From Bradyrhizobium nitroreducens (lineage in GTDB: Bacteria; Pseudomonadota; Alphaproteobacteria; Rhizobiales; Xanthobacteraceae), in contig NZ_LFJC01000003.1 in assembly GCF_002776695.1 (NCBI RefSeq), positions 397,588 through 461,587 of the forward strand: 64,000 nt of DNA, given 5' to 3'. The notes beneath the pieces were generated by a model, which was not told the DNA's origin, ran no database searches, and saw only the letters and a list, made by a program, of their open reading frames with translations. Below are positions 47,860 through 58,300 of the stretch, piece by piece. Every line of letters begins with the position of its first letter. The first letter of the stretch is position 1. Made by a program: the position numbers and the translations under genes.

Positions 47860-50436
47860 GTGACGCGCCGTATCCTCAAAAGTCAGGCCGAGACGCCTGC
47901 GCTGCTGCCCGACCGCTTCAAGGCGTGGTTCGCGAGCCGCGGCTGGTCGCCGCGTGCGCATCAATTGGCGCTGCTGGAGAAGGCGCGTGAGGACCGCTCG
48001 GCCCTGTTGATTGCGCCGACCGGCGCGGGCAAGACGCTGGCGGGATTTCTGCCGACGCTGGTTGAGCTTTCGACCCAGGCGGTCGAGCGGGACGCAGGCG
48101 CGAAGCAAAGCCTCGTCTCCACCGGCCGCGGCCTGCAACGGACCGGCGGCCTGCACACGCTCTACATCTCGCCGCTCAAGGCGCTGGCCGTCGACATCGC
48201 GCGCAACCTCGAGCGGCCGATCGCGGAGATGGGCCTGCCGATCAAGGTCGAGACCCGCACCGGCGATACGCCGGTATCGCGGCGCCAGCGGCAGCGGCGC
48301 TATCCGCCTGATGTGCTGCTGACGACGCCCGAGCAGCTCGCGCTGCTGCTGTCCTCCGACGATGCGCCGTTCCTGTTCTCCTCCCTCAAGCGCATCGTGC
48401 TCGACGAATTGCATGCGCTGGTGACGTCCAAGCGCGGCGACCTGCTCTCGCTCGGCCTCGCGCGGCTGTGGCGGCTGGCGCCGCAGATGCGCGCGATCGG
48501 CCTGTCGGCGACCGTGGCCGAGCCGGAGCAGCTCGCGCGTTTCCTGGTGCCGCAGCCCGATGGCCGGGAGCGAGCAGCCGACATCGTCGTCGCCGGTGGT
48601 GCCGCGCCGCCTGAAGTCGAGATGCTCGACACGCGCGAACGCCTGCCCTGGGCCGGTCACAGCGCGCGCCACGCGCTCCCCGAGATCTACGAGCTGATCA
48701 AGGCGAACAAGACCACGCTGGTCTTCGTCAACACCCGCAGCCAGGCCGAGATGATGTTCCAGAATCTCTGGGCCATGAACGACGACGGCCTTGCGATTGC
48801 GCTGCATCACGGCTCGCTCGACGTTGCCCAGCGCCGCAAGGTCGAGGACGCGATGTCGGCGGGCCGGCTGCGCGGCGTGGTCTGCACGTCCTCGCTCGAT
48901 CTCGGCGTCGATTGGGGCGACGTCGATCTCGTCGTCAACATCGGTGCGCCCAAGGGCTCCTCGCGCCTGATGCAGCGCATCGGCCGCGCCAACCATCGCC
49001 TCGACGAGGCCTCGCGCGCGGTGCTGGTGCCGGCCAATCGTTTCGAGGTGCTGGAGTGCCGCGTCGCGATCGACGCCATTGCCGAGAATGCACAGGACAC
49101 GCCGCCGCTGCGCACCGGCGCGCTCGACGTTCTGGCGCAGCATGTGCTGGGCTGCGCCTGCGGCGAGCCGTTCCTCTCTGATGAACTCTATGCCGAGGTG
49201 CGCACTGCTGCGCCTTACGCCGATTTGTCGCGGCAGGATTTCGACGATGTCGTCGATTTCGTCGCCTCCGGCGGCTACGCGCTGAAGACCTATGAGCGCT
49301 TCGCGCGCATCAAGCAGGACAAGGAAGGACGCTGGCGCGTCGCCAATCCCAAGGTGCGGCAGAGCTACCGGATGAATGTCGGCACCATCGTCGAGGACGA
49401 CATGCTCAAGGTTCGCCTGGTGCGCTCGCGCGGCGGCGGTACGGGCTCCACCGGCGTGATCGCACGCGGCGGCCGGCTGCTCGGCGAGATCGAGGAAGCC
49501 TTCATCGAGGGCCTCTCGCCCGGCGATACCTTCGTGTTCTCAGGCGAGGTGGTGCGCTACGAGACGCTGGTCGAGGACCAGGTCTGTGTCTCGCGCGCGC
49601 ATGACAAGGACCCGAAAGTGCCGTCCTATATGGGGGGCAAATTCCCGCTCTCGACCTATCTCGCCGAACGCGTGCGCCGGCTGCTCGATGATGCGCGCGC
49701 CTGGCGTGGCCTGCCGGAGCAGGTGCGCGACTGGTTGTCGCTGCAGAAGGACGTCAGCCGCGTGCCCGCGGTGCGCGAGCTTCTGGTCGAGAGCTTTCCG
49801 CGCGCCAACAAGCATTATCTGGTCTGCTATCCCTTCGAGGGACGTCTCGCGCATCAGACCCTCGGCATGCTGCTGACGCGCCGGCTGGAGCGCGCCCGCG
49901 CGCGCCCGCTCGGCTTTGTCGCCAATGAATATGCGGTGGCGATCTGGGGGCTCGGCGATCTCTCCTCCATGATCCGCGACGGCCGCATCGATCTCAACGC
50001 GCTGTTCGACCCCGACATGCTCGGCGACGATCTTGAGGCCTGGCTCGCCGAGTCCGCGCTGATGAAGCGCACGTTCCGAAACTGCGCCATCATCTCCGGC
50101 CTGATCGCCCGCCGGCACACCGGCGAAGAGAAGAGCCGACGCCAGGTGCTGTTTTCGACCGATCTCGTCTATGACGTGCTGCGCAAGCACCAGGCCGATC
50201 ACGTCCTCCTGCGCGCCGCGCGCGCCGATGCCGCTACCGGCTTGCTCGATCTGCGCCGCCTCAGCGACATGCTGACGCGCATCCACGGCCGCATCACGCA
50301 CCGGGAACTCGACCGCGTCTCCCCCCTGGCCGTGCCCGTAATGCTGGAAATCGGCCGCGAGTCAGTCTATGGCGAAGCTGCAGACGAGCTCTTGGCGGAA
50401 GCCGCCGACGAGCTCGTCAAAGAGGCGATGGGATAG
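47860..50436 (+). CDS. Ligase-associated Lhr-like DEXH helicase
   Basis: 858 residues from a GTG at 47860; a longer frame begins at 47782 but its first codons cross a repeat hairpin. Helicase motifs: APTGAGKTLAGFLP (Walker A), VLDELHALVTSKRGD (DExH), GLSATVAEP, FVNTRSQAEMMF, SSLDLGVDWGDVDLV, QRIGRANHR. The Lhr-type C-terminal winged-helix/beta-barrel region follows. Belongs to the ligase-associated DNA damage response helicase family. PdeM follows after 15 bases; ligase and exonuclease are 18-21 kb upstream. Confidence 0.92.
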   Translation: MTRRILKSQAETPALLPDRFKAWFASRGWSPRAHQLALLEKAREDRSALLIAPTGAGKTLAGFLPTLVELSTQAVERDAGAKQSLVSTGRGLQRTGGLHTLYISPLKALAVDIARNLERPIAEMGLPIKVETRTGDTPVSRRQRQRRYPPDVLLTTPEQLALLLSSDDAPFLFSSLKRIVLDELHALVTSKRGDLLSLGLARLWRLAPQMRAIGLSATVAEPEQLARFLVPQPDGRERAADIVVAGGAAPPEVEMLDTRERLPWAGHSARHALPEIYELIKANKTTLVFVNTRSQAEMMFQNLWAMNDDGLAIALHHGSLDVAQRRKVEDAMSAGRLRGVVCTSSLDLGVDWGDVDLVVNIGAPKGSSRLMQRIGRANHRLDEASRAVLVPANRFEVLECRVAIDAIAENAQDTPPLRTGALDVLAQHVLGCACGEPFLSDELYAEVRTAAPYADLSRQDFDDVVDFVASGGYALKTYERFARIKQDKEGRWRVANPKVRQSYRMNVGTIVEDDMLKVRLVRSRGGGTGSTGVIARGGRLLGEIEEAFIEGLSPGDTFVFSGEVVRYETLVEDQVCVSRAHDKDPKVPSYMGGKFPLSTYLAERVRRLLDDARAWRGLPEQVRDWLSLQKDVSRVPAVRELLVESFPRANKHYLVCYPFEGRLAHQTLGMLLTRRLERARARPLGFVANEYAVAIWGLGDLSSMIRDGRIDLNALFDPDMLGDDLEAWLAESALMKRTFRNCAIISGLIARRHTGEEKSRRQVLFSTDLVYDVLRKHQADHVLLRAARADAATGLLDLRRLSDMLTRIHGRITHRELDRVSPLAVPVMLEIGRESVYGEAADELLAEAADELVKEAMG

Positions 50437-50451
50437 CAGCAGGTTCTTGAC

Positions 50452-51162
50452 GTGACGACAGGCGCGCAGGTTTCGGGGGATGTCGACGACATGCGCGTGT
50501 CCACAGTTGCCATCAGCGATGTGACCTTCGCCGCCGATCTCTCCGGCGCACTGTTCTGGGAAGAGCAGCGCCTGCTCGTCGTCTCCGACCTGCATCTGGA
50601 AAAAGGCTCCAGCTTCGCCACCCGCGGCGTGCTGCTGCCGCCTTACGACACGCTGGCGACGCTGAGCCGCCTGGCTGCAGTCATCTCCCGCCATGATCCG
50701 CGCACGGTCATCGCACTCGGCGACAGCTTTCACGATCGCTTCGCACATGAGCGGTTGTCGCCGGACGATCGCGATGCCGTCGCCGCGCTCCAGACCGGTC
50801 GCGACTGGATCTGGATCTCCGGCAACCACGATCCGATGCTGCCGCGCGATCTCGGCGGCACAGTCGCGGACGAGGTTGCGATCGGTCCGATCACCTTCCG
50901 TCACGAGCCGACCGGCGCGCGCGGCGAGGTCGCCGGCCATCTCCATCCCAAGGCGCGGGTCTCGGCGCGCGGCCGCTTCCTGGAGCGCCGCTGCTTCGCC
51001 TCCGACGGGATGCGCGCGGTGATGCCGGCGTTCGGCGCCTATGCCGGCGGCCTCAGCATCCGCGATGCCGCCTTCGCGAAGATCTTTCCGGCCCGGGGCT
51101 TTGTGGCGCATCTGCTCGGCGACCGCCGCGTCCACGCCATTGCGGCCTCGCGCTGCTCCTGA
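50452..51162 (+). CDS. pdeM: Ligase-associated nuclease/phosphoesterase PdeM
   Basis: 236 residues, calcineurin-like metallophosphoesterase: VVSDLHLEKGSSFATRG, IALGDSFHDRF, WISGNHDPMLP, EVAGHLHPKARVS. These give the two-metal site of the PdeM family, a DNA-repair nuclease encoded with the Lhr-like helicase. Start at GTG 50452 right after the helicase or at ATG 50491; neither is decisive. Cytoplasmic. Confidence 0.9.
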   Translation: MTTGAQVSGDVDDMRVSTVAISDVTFAADLSGALFWEEQRLLVVSDLHLEKGSSFATRGVLLPPYDTLATLSRLAAVISRHDPRTVIALGDSFHDRFAHERLSPDDRDAVAALQTGRDWIWISGNHDPMLPRDLGGTVADEVAIGPITFRHEPTGARGEVAGHLHPKARVSARGRFLERRCFASDGMRAVMPAFGAYAGGLSIRDAAFAKIFPARGFVAHLLGDRRVHAIAASRCS

Positions 51163-51178
51163 AATTTCGGCGTGTCCA

Positions 51179-51193
51179 GAACAAATTAAGAAC
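51179..51193. promoter_or_regulatory. GAAC-N7-GAAC (LexA-type) box
   Basis: gaac aaattaa gaac, perfect to the alphaproteobacterial SOS box (GTTC-N7-GTTC on the other strand). It stands 86 bases upstream of the unknown gene at 51279 and after pdeM. In this GC-rich window such an AT-containing direct repeat is not expected often, but one exact match is not proof. Confidence 0.5.
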
Positions 51194-51278
51194 ACTTTAG
51201 CAAGTCTTTGATATATCATTGTGATTCGGCGCGTTGCCGACACAATATCTAGCGTCTGTCAGACTTTGCGAGGACTAG

Positions 51279-51710
51279 ATGTCCACCATCGCCTTCGATC
51301 AATTTGCCCTCACCCGGATCGCCGATTTCGCGCGCTCGCTGTCGCGGCTGCATCAGGCGGCGCGGCGCCAGCGGATCGACGACGACCAGTTCGACCGCGA
51401 GTTCAACGCGGTGTGCCAGTCGATCTGGGGCTACACCATCGACGACGTCAGCGACGAACTGTTCTCGACCGAGGATCATCTTTTCCTGGACACGCTGGAC
51501 GAAGCGCAGGCGCGTATCTTCGCGGCGGAGCAGGGCTACGACCTCGTCGGCGATCAGGGCATGCTGACGGACTGGTGGGGGTTCTGCTGGATGATTTTGG
51601 CGGAGAAGCGCGGATTGCTGACGGCGGAAAACCGCGCGGCCGCGCGCGCGGCGATCGAGGAGAAATATCTGGCGGCGCCGAACGTGATCGGGGTGATCAT
51701 CGGGAGGTGA
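51279..51710 (+). CDS. Uncharacterised 143-residue protein, possibly SOS-controlled
   Basis: Not recognised. Helical, acidic at the start (RQRIDDDQFDREFNAVCQSIWGYTIDDVSDELF), with Trp/Tyr-rich stretches (MLTDWWGFCWMILAEKRG) and a C-terminal helix. No signal peptide. Ribosome site GCGAGGACTAG precedes the ATG at 51279. It follows pdeM by 116 bases on the same strand behind a LexA-type box, suggesting a role in DNA damage response. Confidence 0.7.
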   Translation: MSTIAFDQFALTRIADFARSLSRLHQAARRQRIDDDQFDREFNAVCQSIWGYTIDDVSDELFSTEDHLFLDTLDEAQARIFAAEQGYDLVGDQGMLTDWWGFCWMILAEKRGLLTAENRAAARAAIEEKYLAAPNVIGVIIGR

Positions 51711-51722
51711 CGGCGCGCTCGC

Positions 51723-51826
51723 CGTCATTCCGGGGCATCGCGCAGCGATGAACCCGGAATCTCGAGATTCTCAGGTGCGCAATTGCGCACCATAGTTCGA
51801 TGCTGTCGCATCGTCCCGGAATGACA
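51723..51826. repeat. 'cattccgggg' palindromic repeat, copy 2
   Basis: cgtcattccggggc, centre aacccggaatctcgagattc, closing tcgtcccggaatgac; an inner palindrome tgcgcaattgcgca. Between convergent genes (51279 and DUF2865). Confidence 0.7.
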
Positions 51827-51836
51827 ATCCTTGCTA

Positions 51837-52658
51837 CTACTCCAACCCAGCCCGCTTCGCCGATTTCTGCGCCGTCGTCTTCGGCACCGTCACATTGGGC
51901 AGCGTCTCACGCACGATCTCCGCGGCGGGCGCATCCGCCGACACCGTCTCGGCGCGCACCGGGGCCACCTTCATCTCGCCGAGGCGGGCGCGGACCTGGG
52001 CGGTGAGGCCGGGATAGGAGGCGACCGGGGTGAAGTCGGCAGCCTGGTCGTTGCCGACGCGAATGCCGGTATAGGCGACGAGGCCGTCGGTGGTGGCAAT
52101 GACATCGCCGGCTTTCAGCGAGGAGTCCAGCGCGAGATCGACCGGGGCAAGGCCGACCGGCTCGCGGCCGTTGCAGGTGCAGTCCGAACGCAGCGCCTTG
52201 CGATAGGCGAAGGCGTTCTCGCTGTCGGCATAGCGCTCGCCGGTCTGCGACGCCGCACCGTCGATCGAGGAGCCGAAATAGACCTTGGTCGCGCTGGCGG
52301 GACAGAACGCCTGACACATCTGCGCCGGCGAGGCGAGGCCGCGCATCAGCGGGAAATATTTGCCGTCGCAGCTGCGCACGCAGAAGGCAGGTCCGGAGCC
52401 GCCGGCGGCAGCCGAGCGGGTTGGCGGCACATATGGCTGGGTTGCGGCATTCTGCTGGCCGGTGAAGGGATCGGCGTAGGAGTTCGCCTGCTGCGGCACC
52501 TCGCGCTGCGGCCGCTGCTGTTGCATGCCGCCGAAGAAGAAGTCGAACAGGCCTTCGGCCGAAACCGGGGCGGGAGCCGCAAGCAGCGGTGCTGCAAGCG
52601 CGGCGGCTACAAGCATCGCGCGACGCCGCCGGCGCGCATGGGACAGGACTGTACGCAA
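51837..52658 (-). CDS. DUF2865 domain protein, secreted
   Basis: 273 residues. Signal region AMLVAAALAAPLLAAPAPVSA, then LFDFFFGGMQQQRPQ and a DUF2865 domain with four to six conserved Cys: FCVRSCDGKYFPLMRGLA, PAQMCQAFCPASATKVYFGSSI and LRSDCTCNG. The family is a rhizobial periplasmic group of unknown role; the Cys pattern suggests disulfides. Confidence 0.87.
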   Translation of the reverse strand: MRTVLSHARRRRRAMLVAAALAAPLLAAPAPVSAEGLFDFFFGGMQQQRPQREVPQQANSYADPFTGQQNAATQPYVPPTRSAAAGGSGPAFCVRSCDGKYFPLMRGLASPAQMCQAFCPASATKVYFGSSIDGAASQTGERYADSENAFAYRKALRSDCTCNGREPVGLAPVDLALDSSLKAGDVIATTDGLVAYTGIRVGNDQAADFTPVASYPGLTAQVRARLGEMKVAPVRAETVSADAPAAEIVRETLPNVTVPKTTAQKSAKRAGLE

Positions 52659-52766
52659 CGCTCACTCCACCCGACGCTACTGAACCGGCCGGGATCCCCA
52701 AGGGAACTCAGCACATGATTCACCATAACGTGGGATGGTAAATGAGCGGTTGAGGAGGGAGCCGGT

Positions 52767-52902
52767 CTCGTGCCCCGGACGCTGCGCAGCGCTCCTTCAG
52801 CGGTGCGCTGCAGAGCCGGGGCCCATGCGGATCGGAAAACAAGACTGGGTCCCGGTTCAGCGGCGCATCGCCGGGGGCGCTGCGCCGCGCCCGGGACACG
52901 GG
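52767..52902. repeat. 'gccccggacgc' palindromic repeat, copy 2
   Basis: ctcgtgccccggacgctgcg, ctgcagagccggggcccat, tgggtcccggttcagcg, cgcccgggacacgg: same blocks in the same order as 164-295. It sits just after the pyrE stop (minus strand), where it could end the transcript. Confidence 0.7.
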
Positions 52903-52913
52903 AGCGAGAATCG

Positions 52914-53477
52914 CTACCCCTTCAAGAATTCCGAGGCCTTGTACAGCGAGCGGAACGGCAGGCCGGCCGCGCCGAACGTGTCGGTGGCGCCTTCCTCGCG
53001 GTCGACCATGGTCAGCACCAGCACCACTTCGGCGCCGGTCTCGCGCACGGATTCCACCGCCTTCATCGCCGAGCCACCCGTCGTGGTGACGTCCTCGACG
53101 ATCACGACGCGCTTGCCGGCCAGCGTCTCGCCCTTGGGCAGGCCTTCGATCGCGAGCTTGGCGCCGTGCTCCTTCGGCTTCTTGCGCACGAAGAACGCCG
53201 CGATCGGATGGCCCTTGATCCATGAGATCTGCGCCAGCGCGCCGGCGAGCGGCACCGCGCCCATCTCGAGCCCGCCGATGAAATCGAGATTGTCGTCCTT
53301 CAGCGTCTCATAGGTCAGTTCGGCGAGCAGCGTCGCCCCCTCGGGGTCGAGCATGGTCGGCTTGAGGTTGAAGTAGAAATCGCTCTTGCGGCCCGACGCG
53401 AGCGTCACCTCGCCGCGGCCGAAGGAGCGCCGGCGGATGATTTCGAACAGGCGGGCGCGGGAGGCAGATTTCGACAC
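52914..53477 (-). CDS. pyrE: Orotate phosphoribosyltransferase
   Basis: 187 residues, makes OMP from orotate and PRPP. Motifs: [48 protein letters not shown] and the PRPP loop [19 protein letters not shown]. The GTG at 53477 (with GAGGG six bases before) gives the family start [10 protein letters not shown]; an ATG at 53540 would add 21 residues. Pairs with pyrD 16 kb away in pyrimidine synthesis. Confidence 0.94.
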   Translation of the reverse strand: MSKSASRARLFEIIRRRSFGRGEVTLASGRKSDFYFNLKPTMLDPEGATLLAELTYETLKDDNLDFIGGLEMGAVPLAGALAQISWIKGHPIAAFFVRKKPKEHGAKLAIEGLPKGETLAGKRVVIVEDVTTTGGSAMKAVESVRETGAEVVLVLTMVDREEGATDTFGAAGLPFRSLYKASEFLKG

Positions 53478-53678
53478 AGCGGTCCCTCGAACAACGTTTT
53501 TAAAGAAGGCGGAATTTATCCGCGACAGCAGCGACATTCCAGAGGGGGCGTCCCTCGTCAACAGGGATCGGCCATCCCCGGCCGCCGGTTGTGGGGGCGC
53601 GACCTTCTGGAGTAGGTGAGAGCCCGGATCGGGCCGACGCCTCCTCCGGGAGGAAACGGGCATGGGAAGGAAGCGAAA

Positions 53679-54305
53679 ATGACCATCGAGCTGCACACCT
53701 GGAACACGCCGAACGGCCGCAAGATCTCGGTCGCGCTGGAGGAGATGGGGCTGCCCTACAAGGTGTTCCCGGTGAACATCACCAAGGGCGAGCAGATGGC
53801 CGAGGGATTCCTGAAGCTCTCCCCGAACAACAAGATCCCGGCAATCGTCGACCCCGACGGCCCGGACGGCAAGCCCGTCAGCATCTTCGAATCCGGCGCG
53901 ATCCTGCTCTATCTCGGTGAAAAGACCGGCAAATTCCTGCCGAAATCGCTGGGCGCGCGCGTCCCGGTCTACGAATGGCTGATGTGGCAGATGGGCGGCT
54001 TCGGCCCGATGCCCGGCCAGGTGCACCATTTCATCGCGCTCGAAAACGAGCAGGACCGTGCCTACGGCCTGAAGCGTTACATGGCCGAGACGCGCCGGCT
54101 CTACGGCGTGTTGGACCGCCGCCTCGCCGACCACGACTTCGTCGCCGGCGACCTCTCGATTGCCGATTTTGCCATCCTGGGCTGGGCCTGGCGCCATCCT
54201 CGCCACAAGGTTGATCTGGCCGATTTTCCCAACGTCAAGCGCTGGTACGAGGCCCTGATGGCCCGCCCGGCGGTGAAGCGGGGCATGGAGGCGAAGCTGG
54301 ATTGA
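53679..54305 (+). CDS. Glutathione S-transferase (YghU/Nu-like)
   Basis: 208 residues: N-terminal thioredoxin-like domain ([50 protein letters not shown]) and all-helical C-terminal domain ([32 protein letters not shown]). The TPNGRK and WQMGGFGP motifs mark the YghU/Ure2p-like group, active on disulfides and peroxides. Cytoplasmic. Convergent with the LysE gene. Confidence 0.92.
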   Translation: MTIELHTWNTPNGRKISVALEEMGLPYKVFPVNITKGEQMAEGFLKLSPNNKIPAIVDPDGPDGKPVSIFESGAILLYLGEKTGKFLPKSLGARVPVYEWLMWQMGGFGPMPGQVHHFIALENEQDRAYGLKRYMAETRRLYGVLDRRLADHDFVAGDLSIADFAILGWAWRHPRHKVDLADFPNVKRWYEALMARPAVKRGMEAKLD

Positions 54306-54318
54306 TGGGAAGCTCCTA

Positions 54319-54468
54319 CCCTCCCCTGGAGGGGGAGGGTCGATCGCGCGCAGCGCGAGCGGGGTGGGGTGATCTCTCAACGCGGGCAGTGTTCGGCGGG
54401 GAGGGACTCTCACCCCACCCCGTCGCTGCGCTCAATGCGAGCCGACCCTCCCCCTCCAGGGGAGGGTG
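54319..54468. repeat. Long palindromic repeat between convergent genes, copy B
   Basis: Blocks accctcccctgg, gggtcgatcgcgcgcagcg, gggtgatctctc, acgcgggcagtgtt, tcaccccaccccg and ccctccccctccagg are in the same order as at 3991-4149. It fills most of the gap between gst and the LysE gene, which converge. Confidence 0.75.
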
Positions 54469-54478
54469 AAGAAATATC

Positions 54479-55114
54479 TCACACCTTCTTCGCTTCCACC
54501 GCCATCCGCACGGCAAGCCCGGCCAGCACCGTGCCCATCAGCCAGCGCTGCACCAGCATCCAGCTCGGCCGGTTCGCCAGGAACAGCGCGATCGATCCGG
54601 CGGCCAGCGCGATCATCGCGTTGACGCTGACGCTGATCGCGATCTGGATCGCGCCCAGCACGACTGACTGCGTCAGCACGCTGCCGGCGGCGGGATCGAT
54701 GAACTGCGGCAGCAGCGCAAGATACAGCATCGCGATCTTCGGATTGAGCAGATTGGTGACAAAGCCCATCGCGAACAATTTGCGCGGGCTGTCGATCGCG
54801 AGCTGCTTTACCTGGAATGGCGAGCGTCCGCCCGGCTTCACCGCCTGCCAGGCGAGCCACAGCAGATAGCCGGCGCCGGCAAAGCGCAGCGCGTCATAGG
54901 CAAAGGGAACAGCGAGCAGCAGCGCGGTGATGCCGAACGCCGCGCACAGCATGTAGAACACGAAGCCGAGCGCGACGCCGCCGAGCGAGACGATGCCGGC
55001 AGCCGGTCCTTGCGTGATCGAGCGCGAGATCAAATAGATCATGTTCGGCCCCGGCGTCAGCACGAGACCGAGGCAGACGAGGGCAAAGCCGAGCAGGGCG
55101 GATGTGTGGGGCAT
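54479..55114 (-). CDS. LysE/RhtB family amino acid exporter
   Basis: 211 residues, about six membrane spans. Family start ALLGFALVCLGLVLTPGPNMIYLISRSI (the LTPGPN motif), GYLLWLAWQAVKPGG, FAMGFVTNLLNPKIAMLYLALLPQF and the closing helix. Exports amino acids or related compounds; substrate unknown. Confidence 0.92.
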   Translation of the reverse strand: MPHTSALLGFALVCLGLVLTPGPNMIYLISRSITQGPAAGIVSLGGVALGFVFYMLCAAFGITALLLAVPFAYDALRFAGAGYLLWLAWQAVKPGGRSPFQVKQLAIDSPRKLFAMGFVTNLLNPKIAMLYLALLPQFIDPAAGSVLTQSVVLGAIQIAISVSVNAMIALAAGSIALFLANRPSWMLVQRWLMGTVLAGLAVRMAVEAKKV

Positions 55115-55218
55115 GGGTGAACCGGGGTGGAAGACGGTACGGTTCTAATATGCAAGGCCGCACTGGGCCATCGTGCAATTGCTCGGAGGACAATTCGGTC
55201 CCCGCAGACCACTTCAGT

Positions 55219-55334
55219 GTCGTCCCCGCGAACGCGGGGGACCCATACCCCCAGGGAGAAGTTTGACACGGCATGGTCATGGGCAATCTTCGCCCCACGC
55301 GATCCTGTGGCTATGGGTCCCTGCGTTCGCAGGC
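55219..55334. repeat. 'cgtccccgcgaacgcgggg' palindromic repeat
   Basis: gtcgtccccgcgaacgcggg and, 100 bases on, gggtccctgcgttcgcaggc form inverted arms. Lies between the LysE gene start and the polA stop. Confidence 0.6.
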
Positions 55335-55349
55335 TGAGTATGTGGCGCG

Positions 55350-58300
55350 CTAATGCGCCTCGTCCCAATTATTCGCAGCACGCGCATCGACATGCAGCGG
55401 CACCGAGAGGTTCACGGCCGGGAACGGCGCGTCCTGCATCACGTGCTGCACGACCGGCAGCGTCGCCTCGACTTCGGCGTCCGGCACCTCGAAGATCAAC
55501 TCGTCATGCACCTGGAGCAGCATCTGCGCCGAGAGTTTCTTTGCCGCGAGCGCGTCCTCCACCCGCGTCATGGCGCGGCGGATGATGTCGGCGGCGGTGC
55601 CTTGCAGCCGCGCGTTGATCGCGGCGCGCTCGTTGAAGGCGCGCACCGAGGCGTTGGAGGCCTTGATGTCGGGATAGTGCATCTTGCGGCCGAACAGCGT
55701 GGTGACGTAGCCGTGGCTGCGGCAGAAATCGCGCGTCTCGTCCATGTAGGCGCGGATGCCGGGGAAACGCTCGAAATATTTCTTGATGTAGGCTGAGGCT
55801 TCCTCGCGGGCGATGCCGAGCTGATTGGCGAGCCCGAACGCGGAGATGCCGTAGATGATGCCAAAATTGATTGCTTTCGCGCGGCGGCGGATCTCGCTCG
55901 GCATGCCCTTGATCGGCACGCCGAACATCTCCGACGCCGTCATGGCGTGAATGTCGAGGCCGTCGCGGAACGCCTGCTTCAGCACGGGAATGTCGGCGAT
56001 CTCCGCCAGCAGACGCAGCTCGATCTGCGAATAATCGGCGGAGACGAGCTTGTGCCCGGGCGTTGCGATGAAGGCGCGGCGGATCTTGCGGCCGTCCTCG
56101 GTACGAACAGGGATGTTCTGCAGGTTCGGCTCGTTCGACGACAGCCGCCCCGTCGTGGTCGCGGCCAGCGCGTAGGTCGTGTGCACGCGATGGGTCTGCG
56201 GGTTGACGTAAGTCGGCAGCGCGTCAGTGTAGGTCGATTTCAGCTTCGAGACCTGGCGCCACTCCAGAATCTTCTTCGGGAGATCGTGGCCCTGCTCGGC
56301 GAGATCGTCGAGTACCTGTGCGGTGGTTGACCATGCGCCGGTCTTGGTCTTGGTGCCGCCGGACAGTCCCATCTTGCCGAACAGGATGTCGCCGATCTGC
56401 TTGGGGCTGCCGACGTTGACCGGCTCGCCCGCGATCTCCTGGATCTCGGCCTCGACCCGCGCCGCGGTCTGGGCGAAGTCGCCGGAGAGACGCGACAGCA
56501 CCTGGCGGTCGATCGAGATGCCGCGCCGTTCCATCCGTGCCAGCACGGAGACCAGCGGCCGCTCCAGCGTCTCGTAGACCGTCGTCATGTGCTCGGCGAC
56601 GAGGCGCGGCTTCAGCACGCGCCAGACCCGCAAGGCGACGTCGGCGCCTTCGGCCGACAGCGCCGCGGCCTTGTCGATCGGCACCTGGTCGAAGGTGATC
56701 TTGCCCTTGCCGCTGCCGAGCAATTCGCTCTCCTTCAGCATGGCATGGCCGAACCAGCGCTCGGCGAGCGAGTCGAGTTCATTCGAACCTCGTCCGGCAT
56801 CGAGCACGTAGGAGATCAGCTTGGCATCGTCGATGTTGCGCAAGGTGATGCCGTGCTGCGCCAGCATCACGGCGGCGAATTTCACGTCGAAGCCGATCTT
56901 GAGAATGCCCGGTGATTCCAGCACCGGCCGCAGTGCTTCAATCGCATCCTCATGCTTGACCTGGTCCGGAGCGAGGCCGGCGTCGAACAGGCCGGCGCCG
57001 CCGCCGGACTGCTTGTGCGCCAGCGGCACATAGCAGGCCTCGTTCGGCGCCAGCGCCAGTGCGATGCCGCAGAAATCGGCCTGCATCGGATCGATGGAGT
57101 TGGCCTTGAGCTCGATCGCGACATGACCGGCGTCGTGAATGCGCGCGATGAAGCCGTTGAGCTCCTTGAGCGTCTTGATCGCCTGATACTTGGTTCGGTC
57201 GACCGGAAGCTTGCGCAGGGCCTCCTCGCGCGCGGTGGCCAGCGAGATCGGCGCGCCTTTCAGGCTGGCGCCCTTGTCGCCCTTGTCACCGCCCGTTGCG
57301 GTGGCCGCAGGAGCGGTGAAGAGATCGCCCGAGGCCTCGGATGATCTTGCTTTCGCCGCATCGCCGCCAGCCCTGGCGCCGCTGCTGTTGCTCGCATCGG
57401 CATCGACATTGGCCGGATCGATCTGCGAACAATCGGCGACGCGGCGCGTCAGCGTCGTGAACTCCATCGCCTTCAGGAAGGCGATCAGCTTGCGCGCGTC
57501 GGGCTCGTGGACCGCGAGGTCGTCGAGCGGCACGTCCAGCTTCACATTGTCGTCGAGCAACACGAGTTGTCGCGAGATCCGCGCCTTCTCCGCGTTCTCG
57601 ATCAGCGCCGCCCGCCGCTTCGGCTGCTTGATCTCGGTGGCGCGGAACAGCAATTGCTCGAGATCGCCATATTCGACGATCAGCTGCGCCGCCGTTTTGA
57701 TGCCGATGCCGGGCACGCCGGGCACGTTGTCGGTGGAATCGCCGGCGAGGGCCTGCACTTCGACGACCTTCTCCGGCGGCACGCCGAACTTCTCGATCAC
57801 CTCGGGGACGCCGATGCGGCGGTCCTTCATGGTGTCGTACATCATGACTTTGTCGTTCACGAGCTGCATCAGATCCTTGTCGGAGGACACGATGGTCGTG
57901 GTGGCGCCGCGTTCGCTGGCCTGCCGCGCATAGGTCGCGATCAAATCGTCGGCCTCGAAGCCGCCCTGTTCCAGGCAGGGCAGGTCGAAGGCGCGCACGG
58001 CTTCGCGGATCAGCGCGAATTGCGGAATGAGATCGTCAGGCGCGGGCGGGCGGTGCGCCTTGTATTCGGGGTAGATCTTGTTGCGGAAGGTGACTTCCGA
58101 CTTGTCGAACACGATGGCGAGGTGGGTCGGCCGGTTGTCGGCGGGCATGTCGCGGAGCAGCTTCCACAGCATGTTGCAGAAACCGAGCACGGCATTGACC
58201 TGCAGACCGTCGGACTTGCGGTTGAGCGGTGGCAGCGCGTGATAGGCGCGGAAGATGTAGCCGGAACCGTCGACCAGGAAGATGTGGTCGCCCTTGCCCG

